Shown one piece after another: positions 56,521-64,000 of a stretch of 64,000 bases of DNA (position 1 is its first letter; each line of letters begins with the position of its first letter). Origin of the DNA: Pseudodesulfovibrio sp. (GTDB lineage Bacteria; Desulfobacterota; Desulfovibrionia; Desulfovibrionales; Desulfovibrionaceae). The DNA is taken from positions 275,416 through 339,415 of the forward strand of contig JAEINO010000001.1 of the NCBI GenBank assembly GCA_016342345.1. Direction: 5' to 3'. A model generated the notes under the pieces. It worked only from the letters and a program-made list of their open reading frames with translations. It did not search any database and was not told the DNA's origin. The position numbers and the translations under genes were made by a program.

Positions 56521-58128
56521 TTACATTTCAGAGATCAATTCAATGATATTCCGATTGACATCAAGCAACTTGTCCCGAAGGTCTGCCTGATCCACCCAAG
56601 GCCGATTCTCCACATCCTTGACACGATTCTTGAGTTCCACATACAGGTTCTCGGAGTCCCGAAGCAGGAAATCCCAATCCACGGAAGGCCTTGCAATGGC
56701 CATATCGACGACAGGATGCAAAGCCTCACCCGGTTCAAGTTCAAGCTCTTCCATATATTCCGGTATATGAACCTCAAATCCAAATTTTTGTGTGATGAGT
56801 TCCGCAAAGTCCTTCTGGACCTCGGCTTCACCATGTACCAGAATTACTTTCACGGATTTGCTCTGCATCGAACCGAGCCAATCCATGAGATCATCCTGCC
56901 CCGCATGACCGGAAAAGCCGTTAATAGTAAAAATCTTGGCATTGATGGCAACCTCTTCGCCAAAGATTCTGATCTTTTTTGCACCGCCCAGTATCTTGCG
57001 GCCAGGAGTACCAACTCCCTGCCAACCAACAAAAATAACACTGGCCCCCGATCTCCACAAATTGTGACGCAGGTGATGCTTGATACGCCCGGCATTGGCC
57101 ATACCGCTTGCCGAAATGATGATTGCCGCGCCTTTAGTATTGTTAATGGCCTGAGACTGGTCACGGGTTTCCGTAAAATGCAGATTGGGCAAATCCAACG
57201 GATGTTCGCCTTTCCTGATGAATTCCTGCGTCTGTTCGTCATAGAATTCAGGATGCTTGCGAAATATTTCCGTGGCCCGGATAGCCAACGGACTATCAAG
57301 ATAGATCGGCATGTCAGCAGGCAACTTTCCCTGCTTCTTCAGCAGAAACAGACTGTAGATGATCTGCTGGGAACGCTCCACGGCAAACGCCGGAATGACG
57401 ACCTTTTCCTTGTTCTTGTAACTGTAATCGATGGCCTTGGCCAATTCGTCCAGGCTGTGCTCTTCGTCTGGATGATTCCTATTGCCGTAGGTAGACTCAA
57501 GAAAAAGATAATCGGCCTGATCCACATCGCTGGGATCCTTGACAATGAGTTGTTCTGGACGACCAAGATCACCGGAAAAAACAACCCTGGTGCGCTTGCC
57601 ATCTTCAGTATATTCAATTTCGATGAATGCGGACCCAAGTATATGCCCGGCATTTTTATATGTCACCTTGATACCGGGAGCAGGCTCGAAAGAAATCTTA
57701 TATTCCACAGATGCAAGCAACGGAATGGTATTCTCCGCATCAGTTATGTTGTAGAGAGGCTTGACCGACTGTTCACCGGTTCTCAGACGTTTACGGTTGC
57801 TCCACTCAGCTTCCATTTCCTGAATATGCGCACTGTCGAGGAGCATTATCTCAAGAAGGTCTTTGGTGGGTGCCGTACAATAAATCGGATTCTTGTACCC
57901 TTTTGAAACCAATGCAGGCAGCAAACCGCTATGGTCGATATGAGCATGAGTAATTAAAATGAAATCGAGTTGTTTCGCATCATAACTCTCAAGGTTCCAG
58001 TTTCGCTTTTCGATTTCCTTGTTACCCTGATGCAAACCGCAATCCAAAGCAAAACGTTTGCCACCACACTCAAGAATGTAACAAGAGCCACTGACAGTCC
58101 GAGCCGCACCCATAAACGTAATTTTCAT
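56521..58128 (-). CDS. Metallo-beta-lactamase/beta-CASP ribonuclease
   Basis: A 535-residue RNA-processing exonuclease of the beta-CASP family (YmaF/RNase J-like relatives, CPSF-73 type). Motifs: AARTVSGSCYILECGGKRFALDCGLHQG, ITHAHIDHSGLLPALV (first metal site), VVFSGDLGRP, LFLESTYGNRNH, PIYLDSPLAIRATEIF (beta-CASP), IIISASGMANAGRIKHHLRH and INGFSGHAGQDDLMDW plus VKVILVHGEAEVQKDF. The C-terminal extension after residue 450 may bind RNA. Whether it acts on RNA here is family-based inference. It is first in the rsmD-coaD-miaA operon. Confidence 0.9.
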   Translation of the reverse strand: MKITFMGAARTVSGSCYILECGGKRFALDCGLHQGNKEIEKRNWNLESYDAKQLDFILITHAHIDHSGLLPALVSKGYKNPIYCTAPTKDLLEIMLLDSAHIQEMEAEWSNRKRLRTGEQSVKPLYNITDAENTIPLLASVEYKISFEPAPGIKVTYKNAGHILGSAFIEIEYTEDGKRTRVVFSGDLGRPEQLIVKDPSDVDQADYLFLESTYGNRNHPDEEHSLDELAKAIDYSYKNKEKVVIPAFAVERSQQIIYSLFLLKKQGKLPADMPIYLDSPLAIRATEIFRKHPEFYDEQTQEFIRKGEHPLDLPNLHFTETRDQSQAINNTKGAAIIISASGMANAGRIKHHLRHNLWRSGASVIFVGWQGVGTPGRKILGGAKKIRIFGEEVAINAKIFTINGFSGHAGQDDLMDWLGSMQSKSVKVILVHGEAEVQKDFAELITQKFGFEVHIPEYMEELELEPGEALHPVVDMAIARPSVDWDFLLRDSENLYVELKNRVKDVENRPWVDQADLRDKLLDVNRNIIELISEM

Positions 58129-58324
58129 AGATCATCCTCGCGGTAATACCCAGTTGGAAAGCAACTTAAAAATCCACTTCCGAAAGGGAAAAAATCGGTG
58201 TATTAAGAATGTTACGAGAGGCGAAATCCGGTATCCGCCGTCACGGTTACATGCCTCATTATCGATAATCAGGCAACAACTCCGTGTCAATCTCACGGAC
58301 AAATCATACCACCAAGGAGTTATA

Positions 58325-58984
58325 ATGATACATCGCTCAAAGCAATATCTTATCGACGATCTCTCCATGCAGGAGTCCTGGCGACTTTTCAAGATCATGT
58401 CAGAAATCGTTGACGGATTCGAGACTCTGTCCGAAATAGGCCCGGCAGTATCCATGTTCGGATCTGCCCGCGTCAAGCCGGATAACCCGCTCTACCTAAA
58501 AACCGAACAAGTTTCCAAGGAGCTCTCCAAAGCCGGCTTCTCCGTCATCACGGGCGGTGGTCCAGGTCTCATGGAAGCGGGCAACAAAGGTGCTTTTGAA
58601 AACGGTGGCGAATCCATCGGCCTGCACATCCACCTGCCCATGGAGCAGCACAACAACCCGTACATGAACATACGCAGCGACTTCCGCTACTTCTTCATCC
58701 GTAAACTTATGTTCATCAAATATGCCATGGCCTACGTGGCTCTGCCCGGGGGATACGGCACTCTGGACGAACTGGCCGAAGCCCTGGTACTCATTCAAAC
58801 TCATCGCATCAAGCCCTTTCCTATCGTGCTCTTTGGAACCGAATTCTGGACAGGCCTGATCGATTGGTTCAAGGACCAAATGGTCGGCAATGGTTACTGC
58901 AACCCGGAAGACCTTGATCTGTTCATAATCACGGACGATGTGAATGAAGTTGTCAGTCATATCAAAAAACACGTAATCCTCTAG
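58325..58984 (+). CDS. LOG-family nucleotide-binding protein
   Basis: A 219-residue Rossmann-fold protein of the TIGR00730/LOG family. Key motifs are VSMFGSARVKPDNPLY, VITGGGPGLMEAGNKGAFENGG and VALPGGYGTLDELAEALVLIQT, the PGGxGTxxE site that, in LOG enzymes, cleaves cytokinin-nucleotide monophosphates to free base and ribose-5-phosphate. In bacteria it often acts on AMP-like nucleotides. The ATG at 58325 has AAGGAGT upstream; the frame is open earlier without a better site. It stands alone before the EamA transporter. Confidence 0.88.
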   Translation: MIHRSKQYLIDDLSMQESWRLFKIMSEIVDGFETLSEIGPAVSMFGSARVKPDNPLYLKTEQVSKELSKAGFSVITGGGPGLMEAGNKGAFENGGESIGLHIHLPMEQHNNPYMNIRSDFRYFFIRKLMFIKYAMAYVALPGGYGTLDELAEALVLIQTHRIKPFPIVLFGTEFWTGLIDWFKDQMVGNGYCNPEDLDLFIITDDVNEVVSHIKKHVIL

Positions 58985-58995
58985 CCAATCGAAAC

Positions 58996-59898
58996 GTGAA
59001 CAACCGTAAAAAAGCCCTAATCTTCGGCCTGGCCACGGTGGCGATCTGGTCCACCGTGGCTTCGGCCTTCAAAATCTCACTCAAACATCTTGACCCGCTC
59101 CAGCTTTTGCTATGCGCCTGCGGTGCCTCCATACTCGCATTGACCTGCGTCATGGCTTTTCAAGGGAAATTGGGTGAATTGAAAAAAATGACCCGTAGCG
59201 AAGTGATCAGGTGCGGATTTCTCGGCGCACTCAACCCGTTCCTTTATTACATGGTCCTGTTCAAGGCTTACGACTTGCTGCCCGCACAGGAGGCACAGCC
59301 TCTCAATTACACCTGGGCCATCACCCTATCACTTCTGGCTGTCCCATTACTGGGACAAAAAATGCCCCTCAAGGACCTTGCCGCCATTCTAATCAGCTAC
59401 TTCGGCGTACTCGTCATCTCCACACATGGTAATGTCTTTGCCCTTGAATTCTCCAATTTCACAGGAGTTGCACTGGCTTTAGGAAGCACTGTCATCTGGG
59501 CACTCTACTGGATATTCAACACAAAAAGCACGGCTGACCCAATGGCTGGCCTGCTGCTTGGCTTTATCTTCGGGTTCCCACTCATACTCGCAACAACTCT
59601 CGTATTCTCAGAACTCCCGTCCCTGAACACCGAAGTCCTGCTCGGTTCCGCATACATAGGTTTTTTCGAGATGGGCATAACCTTCGCTCTCTGGCTCACA
59701 GCCATGAAACACGCGGCCATGCCTGACGGTGGTGGCACAGCAAGAATTGCAAACCTCATATTCCTCTCGCCTTTTATTTCACTCATCTTCATCCACTTTC
59801 TAGTGGGTGAAAAGATTCTACCGGCCACCATAGCAGGTCTCGGATTCATCATCGCTGGGAACGCGCTCATGCAATACAAACCAAAACCCCGGTCCTGA
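58996..59898 (+). CDS. EamA/DMT-family transporter
   Basis: A 300-residue ten-helix transporter of the drug/metabolite (EamA) superfamily. It carries two EamA repeats: WSTVASAFKISLKHLDPLQLLLCACG near the start and AIWALYWIFNTK-type VIWALYWIFN in the second half; also YNYTWAITLSLLAVPLLGQ. Its substrate is unknown; many relatives export amino acids or drugs. The start is a GTG with no strong Shine-Dalgarno. Twelve bases after the LOG-family gene; convergent with the chemoreceptor, no terminator recognised. Confidence 0.86.
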   Translation: MNNRKKALIFGLATVAIWSTVASAFKISLKHLDPLQLLLCACGASILALTCVMAFQGKLGELKKMTRSEVIRCGFLGALNPFLYYMVLFKAYDLLPAQEAQPLNYTWAITLSLLAVPLLGQKMPLKDLAAILISYFGVLVISTHGNVFALEFSNFTGVALALGSTVIWALYWIFNTKSTADPMAGLLLGFIFGFPLILATTLVFSELPSLNTEVLLGSAYIGFFEMGITFALWLTAMKHAAMPDGGGTARIANLIFLSPFISLIFIHFLVGEKILPATIAGLGFIIAGNALMQYKPKPRS

Positions 59899-59914
59899 CT
59901 CCCCCCACCCGCGC

Positions 59915-61639
59915 TTACACCACGACCCGCACGTCTGCGGCAATGACACCCTTGATTGTACCATTGCCATTGAAAAATGGACTGGACACAGTAATGCAAT
60001 TTTCACCGGAAGCCGACGAAACATAGACATCCGATATGTGAAAAGTCTGATTCTCCACAGCTCCCACAAACCACGAACGTGAAGCCCAGTCCGAACCGAA
60101 TGCCGAAGAATCCTCTTCATAACCGGTAATCTTTCCGCCAATGTTGCTGACAATCTGACATCCGTTCTCATCCGTCATGTACAGAAGTTCGAGAAAATCA
60201 TTCTGTCGCAGGACTTGCCGAATAAAATTTTCCTGCCGAACCCGCTGACAGGACTGAACATCAGACGAATGTGCAATCTCACTGATGACATCCTGCACCC
60301 TTCCCGTGCCAACGAGTCGGAACACGCCATTCATTGTCGCCAGATCCTCCACTCGATCGGCCAGGGCAGCCACTGCTCCGGAGGCCTCCTCCATCTCTTC
60401 TCCGGTCGCCTTGGAAATGGCGTGAACTGCCGTTATGGTTCGTGTTATTTCTTCGCTGGCAATGGACTGTTGCAACGCTGCTGAAGCTATCGATCGGATA
60501 CGATCTGAACTAGTTCCGGAGTACGACACAATGTCCCCAAGAGCCGTGCCTGATTCATATGCCAATGAAGCAGCCCCATCCGCCAAGCCCGTCATTTCCT
60601 GCACGCCTTCGATAGTCTGGGAAACCTGCTTCTGAATTCCGTCAATGGCAACACCAACACTCCGTGTGGCATCCATGGTTTTTTCGGCCAACTTGCGAAC
60701 TTCATCGGCAACAACAGCAAAACCGCGACCGGCCTCACCGGCCCGGGCAGCCTCAATTGCCGCATTGAGTGCCAGAAGGTTGGTCTGATCCGCAATATCG
60801 GAAATGACACTCATTATCCTGCCGACCCCCTCGGCCTGCGAACCGAGTCCGGCCACACGCTCGGCAAGTGACTGTGAGTTCACAGATACGGCATTGATTG
60901 AATCGAGTGTTCTGGTAACAACCTCTGCACCGGTCCGAGCGCACGACATGGCCTGATCTGCATCAGACGCTGCGGCCTTGGCACTCTCGGCAGTCTCACT
61001 CACGGATGCGTTCATTTCTTCCATGGCAGATGCAGCCTCAGAAATGAACTGTTGCTGATCGATGGAACCTTCTCGTGCCTTGGTTGACAATTGTCCCAAT
61101 TGACGAGATTGAACGCGGATTCCCTGCACAGACTTTTCAAGAGTATCAGCAGCGGACAAAAGTCCCTGGCACCGCGCAGCTTCTCCCTGTTCCCTGGCAT
61201 GTTCCGCCAGACCAAGAGCAGCACAGGCTCTTTTTTCAGCCTCGCATGCCATGCTTTCACTCGTTTCCAGTTTTTCAACCAATTCCTCAACAAACCTGAC
61301 ATTTTGGTTTATGACACCACTCATTTTACCAATAATGTCACTGCCGCTTTTCGGAATTTCCACAGACAAATTTCCGTCCGCTATAGCTGACATGACTTCA
61401 AACAAACGACTGCATTTGTTCGTCATAACTCTATTAGCGATACATGCGCTCAAGAGACAACCCAGAACGCCCAGCATGGCAACTCCCATCAGCACCCAAG
61501 TCAATTGATCATTTTCTGCTGACAGAATTGTTATTTGATCCGATGCGGCACTCACAGGTAACGTCATGCAAATCACGCCCACGATAATCAATAAAAGTAC
61601 GGTATTAACAGATGGATATGTCTTATTCTGAATTCTCAT
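59915..61639 (-). CDS. Methyl-accepting chemotaxis protein with C-terminal sensor-like domain
   Basis: A 574-residue chemoreceptor. Two hydrophobic segments lie near residues 10-32 ([17 protein letters not shown]) and 48-68 ([18 protein letters not shown]) with only a short external loop, then a HAMP domain and coiled-coil signalling region. The tip is the conserved hairpin [21 protein letters not shown] and [18 protein letters not shown]. After it, residues about 440-574 add a domain ([66 protein letters not shown]) that resembles a Cache/PDC ligand-binding fold but would be cytoplasmic. Normal receptors sense through an N-terminal periplasmic domain; here that loop is nearly absent. Confidence 0.9.
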   Translation of the reverse strand: MRIQNKTYPSVNTVLLLIIVGVICMTLPVSAASDQITILSAENDQLTWVLMGVAMLGVLGCLLSACIANRVMTNKCSRLFEVMSAIADGNLSVEIPKSGSDIIGKMSGVINQNVRFVEELVEKLETSESMACEAEKRACAALGLAEHAREQGEAARCQGLLSAADTLEKSVQGIRVQSRQLGQLSTKAREGSIDQQQFISEAASAMEEMNASVSETAESAKAAASDADQAMSCARTGAEVVTRTLDSINAVSVNSQSLAERVAGLGSQAEGVGRIMSVISDIADQTNLLALNAAIEAARAGEAGRGFAVVADEVRKLAEKTMDATRSVGVAIDGIQKQVSQTIEGVQEMTGLADGAASLAYESGTALGDIVSYSGTSSDRIRSIASAALQQSIASEEITRTITAVHAISKATGEEMEEASGAVAALADRVEDLATMNGVFRLVGTGRVQDVISEIAHSSDVQSCQRVRQENFIRQVLRQNDFLELLYMTDENGCQIVSNIGGKITGYEEDSSAFGSDWASRSWFVGAVENQTFHISDVYVSSASGENCITVSSPFFNGNGTIKGVIAADVRVVV

Positions 61640-61810
61640 TTCGCCTCATCTCCGTAATAAATAGTAAACAACCACGGAAAGGCTTAAAGCAAATGAGAGA
61701 CCAAACTCTAACAGATATATTCTTAAACCATTTTGTTTAAATAGTTTTATAGAATGATATTAAGCAGTTAATTTGAAAATAGAAATACTCTAGACTATTT
61801 CACAACAAAA

Positions 61811-61849
61811 AATGCCGGTTAAGGACTGAAAAAGACCTTAACCGGCATT
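61811..61849 (-). terminator. Intrinsic terminator after the zinc-ribbon gene
   Basis: Long hairpin aatgccggttaagg / ccttaaccggcatt with a loop of 11 bases and a T-run on the minus strand, 17 bases after the stop of the gene at 61866; likely ends the rsfS-gpmI-zinc-ribbon transcript. Confidence 0.92.
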
Positions 61850-61865
61850 AATAAACCTAAATAAT

Positions 61866-62108
61866 TTAAAGGAAATCCGGATCGATACCAGCCTTGCCCC
61901 CGGCTAGAATGAGCTTCATGTAGCGCATGGTGCGATCATCAACAGGCACAATGGGAAAATTCTCGCGACAGGCATCACACTGGGCCATGGCCGGACGGGA
62001 AGGAGCAATAAGCGGAACCTCTCGATTGCAGTGAGGGCACGGATATAGAAAAATCAACTCCATGCCAGCAGGCTTTACCGGAGTTAGGGGTTTTTTCGAT
62101 TCAGACAT
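61866..62108 (-). CDS. Small zinc-ribbon protein of unknown function
   Basis: An 80-residue protein with two CxxC-type pairs forming a zinc ribbon: FLYPCPHCNREVPL and AQCDACRENFPIVPV. No membrane or signal segment. It is probably real because it is in line with gpmI, two bases after its stop, and has AGGATAATC before the ATG plus a strong terminator after it. The function is unknown; it may be a regulator or assembly helper. Confidence 0.75.
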   Translation of the reverse strand: MSESKKPLTPVKPAGMELIFLYPCPHCNREVPLIAPSRPAMAQCDACRENFPIVPVDDRTMRYMKLILAGGKAGIDPDFL

Positions 62109-62110
62109 GA

Positions 62111-63640
62111 TTATCCTTTTTGAACGAGATTATTACCGGTCATTTCAGCGGGCTTTTCCACGCCCCACAAAGCAAGGATGGTCGGAGCAAGATCTCCAAG
62201 CTTTCCTTCCCGGAGTTGAGCGTCTTCACACCCCTTTTCAATGTAGACAAGCGGAACCGGATTAGTCGAGTGAGCCGTATGCGGAGTACCGTCAGCAGCA
62301 ATCATCTGCTCGGCGTTGCCGTGGTCGGCAGTGAGCAGAACACGCCCGCCTGTTTCAAGCACCTTGTCAACAATACGCCCCACACACTCGTCCACAGTCA
62401 CACAGGCGGCCTGTGCAGCCTCAATGATGCCGGTGTGACCGACCATGTCAAGATTGGCGAGATTGCAGACGGCCAAGTCATACTCACCCCACTTGGAAAT
62501 AAGAATGTCCGCCACCTCGTCCGCACTCATCTGCGGCTTCTCATCATACGTGGCAACCTCTCGCGGTGACGGGATCATGACCCTGTCCTCGTTCTCGAAA
62601 GGCTCTTCCCGTCCACAGTTCAGAAAATAGGTTACATGAGCATATTTTTCAGTCTCGGCTATCCGCAATTGCTTCATGCCAAGTTTGGACACAGTCTCGC
62701 CCAACGTACCTTCATAGCTCTCCGGCTCAAAGGCATTAGGAAGAGGAAAGAAACTTTCGTACTGAGTCATGGTCGCAAACTCAACCAGTTGCGGCATGAC
62801 CTTGCGGTCAAACTCACTAAAATCAGACTCGAAAAAGGCCCTACTGATCTGTCGTGCACGATCAGCACGGAAATTGAAAAAGAACAGCCCATCGCCATCA
62901 CCGATCCGACCGTCAATACCATCAACTATTACCGGCTTGATAAATTCGTCGGTCTCACCCGCGTCATAGGCAGCTTGAATGCCAACAAGAGCATCATTCA
63001 CGACAACGCCTTTGCTTTCCACGAGAGCATTATAAGCCACCTCGTTACGCTCAAAACGCTTGTCACGATCCATGGCCCAGAACCGGCCACACACTGACGC
63101 AATCCGTCCGATTCCGATCTCGTCCATTTTTTTCATCAGCTGGCGGGTATATCCCAGGCCACTGCTCGGACCGGTATCGCGACCGTCCAGAAAAATATGA
63201 ACATATACGTCTTCAAGACCTTCACGCCTGGCCATTTCGAGCAATGCATAAACATGATTACTGTGGCTATGCACGCCGCCATCGGAAACCAGCCCCATGA
63301 GATGCAAACGACCGCTTCCAGCCTTAGTTTTGGCCATCAGTGCCTTGAGCACGGCATTCTCATAAAAAGATCCGTTCTCAATGGCAATATCTATGCGAGT
63401 CATGTCCTGATTGATAACACGCCCACCCCCGATATTCATATGACCGACTTCCGAATTCCCCATGAAACCATCAGGCAGTCCAACGGCACGCCCAGAGCAA
63501 ACCAGACGAGTGGCAGGATACTCGACCAATAGTCTGTCAAGATGTGGCGTTGCGGCGTTGCGCACGCAATTCCCTTCACCTTCCGGGCCGATGCCCCATC
63601 CGTCAAGGATCAGCAATAGCGTTTTGACTGGTTCGCCCAT
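62111..63640 (-). CDS. gpmI: 2,3-bisphosphoglycerate-independent phosphoglycerate mutase
   Basis: Cofactor-independent mutase of glycolysis/gluconeogenesis, interconverting 3- and 2-phosphoglycerate with Mn2+. The 509-residue protein has TLLLILDGWGIGPEGEGNCVRNAATP at the start, LPDGFMGNSEVGHMNIGGGRV (catalytic Ser), HIFLDGRDTGPSS and VLLTADHGNAEQM near the end. The three tandem ATGs at 63646, 63643 and 63640 leave a choice; 63640 has GGAG six bases upstream. Located between rsfS and the zinc-ribbon gene on the same strand. Confidence 0.96.
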   Translation of the reverse strand: MGEPVKTLLLILDGWGIGPEGEGNCVRNAATPHLDRLLVEYPATRLVCSGRAVGLPDGFMGNSEVGHMNIGGGRVINQDMTRIDIAIENGSFYENAVLKALMAKTKAGSGRLHLMGLVSDGGVHSHSNHVYALLEMARREGLEDVYVHIFLDGRDTGPSSGLGYTRQLMKKMDEIGIGRIASVCGRFWAMDRDKRFERNEVAYNALVESKGVVVNDALVGIQAAYDAGETDEFIKPVIVDGIDGRIGDGDGLFFFNFRADRARQISRAFFESDFSEFDRKVMPQLVEFATMTQYESFFPLPNAFEPESYEGTLGETVSKLGMKQLRIAETEKYAHVTYFLNCGREEPFENEDRVMIPSPREVATYDEKPQMSADEVADILISKWGEYDLAVCNLANLDMVGHTGIIEAAQAACVTVDECVGRIVDKVLETGGRVLLTADHGNAEQMIAADGTPHTAHSTNPVPLVYIEKGCEDAQLREGKLGDLAPTILALWGVEKPAEMTGNNLVQKG

Positions 63641-63654
63641 CATCATCTCCAGCG

Positions 63655-64000
63655 TTAGACGTCGAACTTGACTCTGCGAGCCTCGGACCACATGCCTTCG
63701 ATGTTATAGAACTCACGGAGTTCTTCCAGAAAAACATGAACCAGAACGTCATTGAGATCCACAAGCACCCATTCACCGGTCTTGTGCCCTTCAATAGACA
63801 AAAATTCAACATTGTCCTCGGCAACTTTGTCAATAATGAAATCAGCCAAAGCTTTGGCATGTTTCACACCGCGAGCCGAAACAATGACTGTCATGTCAGT
63901 GACGGAACTCAGCCCGGTCACATCCATGATGACAATATTCTCGCCTTGTTTCTCGTACAGCCATTCGGCCACGAGCAACGCCTTTTCTTCACTAGGTATT
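63655..64000 (-). CDS. rsfS: Ribosomal silencing factor RsfS (partial, N-terminus beyond the window)
   Basis: RsfS (Iojap family) binds ribosomal protein uL14 and blocks subunit joining in nutrient-limited cells. About 114 residues are visible, starting mid-protein (IPSEEKALLVAEWLYEKQGE); the true start lies outside the window. The visible part has VIMDVTGLSSVTDMTVIVSARGVKHAKALADFI and GEWVLVDLNDVLVHVFLEELREFYNIEGMW, the RsfS core. It ends 14 bases before the gpmI ATG, so the two are co-transcribed. Confidence 0.93.
   Translation of the reverse strand, partial: IPSEEKALLVAEWLYEKQGENIVIMDVTGLSSVTDMTVIVSARGVKHAKALADFIIDKVAEDNVEFLSIEGHKTGEWVLVDLNDVLVHVFLEELREFYNIEGMWSEARRVKFDV

Noticed and set aside
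56497..57906. A 469-residue open frame on the plus strand
   Set aside because: It is the antisense shadow of the beta-CASP ribonuclease gene, has no family features and no ribosome site; the minus-strand protein is clearly real.

Overview
The window looks like an ordinary, densely coded chromosomal stretch of a sulfate-reducing delta-proteobacterium of the Desulfovibrio / Pseudodesulfovibrio type. This is inferred from gene content and protein style (a lysC-cimA pair, a glutaredoxin next to a ferredoxin:thioredoxin-reductase-like protein, many two-component/chemotaxis pieces, small lineage-type proteins), not from any 16S gene; the genus is not proven. No rRNA, tRNA, CRISPR array, insertion sequence or prophage was recognised. 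Nearly all genes are housekeeping genes in short operons separated by clear intrinsic terminators.

Layout. 1-8.2 kb (minus): glyQ (cut by the window edge), recO, a RodZ-like HTH/membrane protein, two SurA/PpiC-type periplasmic foldases, mfd and cheW. 8.5-10.2 kb: a small unknown protein facing ugd. 10.4-17.0 kb (plus): pdxJ, acpS, nnrE/nnrD fusion, a CBS-pair protein, tsaE, lysC and cimA, several joined by overlapping stop/start codons. 17.1-20.0 kb: an EAL-HDOD protein and an AT-rich patch with a lone lipoprotein gene. 20-21.9 kb (minus): gap and surE. 22-27.2 kb (plus): an OB/HD exonuclease-like protein, tmk, a polar amino-acid ABC importer (two permeases plus binding lipoprotein, no ATPase), then glutaredoxin and an FTR-like iron-sulfur protein. 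27.3-30.5 kb: metY, a small protein, trmFO. 30.5-34.8 kb (plus): two oligopeptide-type ABC ATPases, an HD protein, and the CbiQ/CbiO part of a cobalt/nickel ECF importer. 34.8-43.5 kb: a CheY-like receiver, a MATE exporter, a DUF2156 protein, a phosphodiesterase-family protein, a UvrD/Rep helicase, thiL, a TrmO-like protein and an alpha/beta hydrolase. 43.5-50.9 kb (minus): a DUF2179 membrane protein, ilvC, ilvN, ilvB, DUF465, DUF167, DivIVA-like, YggT, a HAD hydrolase and two unknown proteins. 51.2-54 kb: tatA, pgsA and two exported unknown proteins. 54-58.1 kb: sixA-like, miaA, coaD, rsmD and a beta-CASP ribonuclease. 58.3-64 kb: a LOG-family protein, an EamA transporter, a chemoreceptor with a sensor-like domain at its C-terminus, a zinc-ribbon protein, gpmI and rsfS (cut by the window edge).

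How the genes fit together. The cimA, ilvC and ilvBN genes together cover the threonine-independent route to isoleucine plus the shared branched-chain steps, and lysC feeds the aspartate family. Envelope and cell-shape genes (RodZ-like, SurA-like pair, DivIVA-like, YggT, tatA, pgsA) are scattered among RNA/DNA maintenance genes (recO, mfd, uvrD, trmFO, miaA, rsmD, tsaE).

I did not find a clearly new multi-gene system. The points most worth a second look are two genes whose natural starts appear to be AUC and AUU codons behind good Shine-Dalgarno sequences (an oligopeptide ABC ATPase and a DUF167 gene), a chemoreceptor with a sensor-like module after its signalling tip, a 47-codon exported-looking reading frame wedged inside the amino-acid importer, a palindrome sitting where an operator would be in front of a small unknown gene, and a terminator-like hairpin between ilvN and ilvC.
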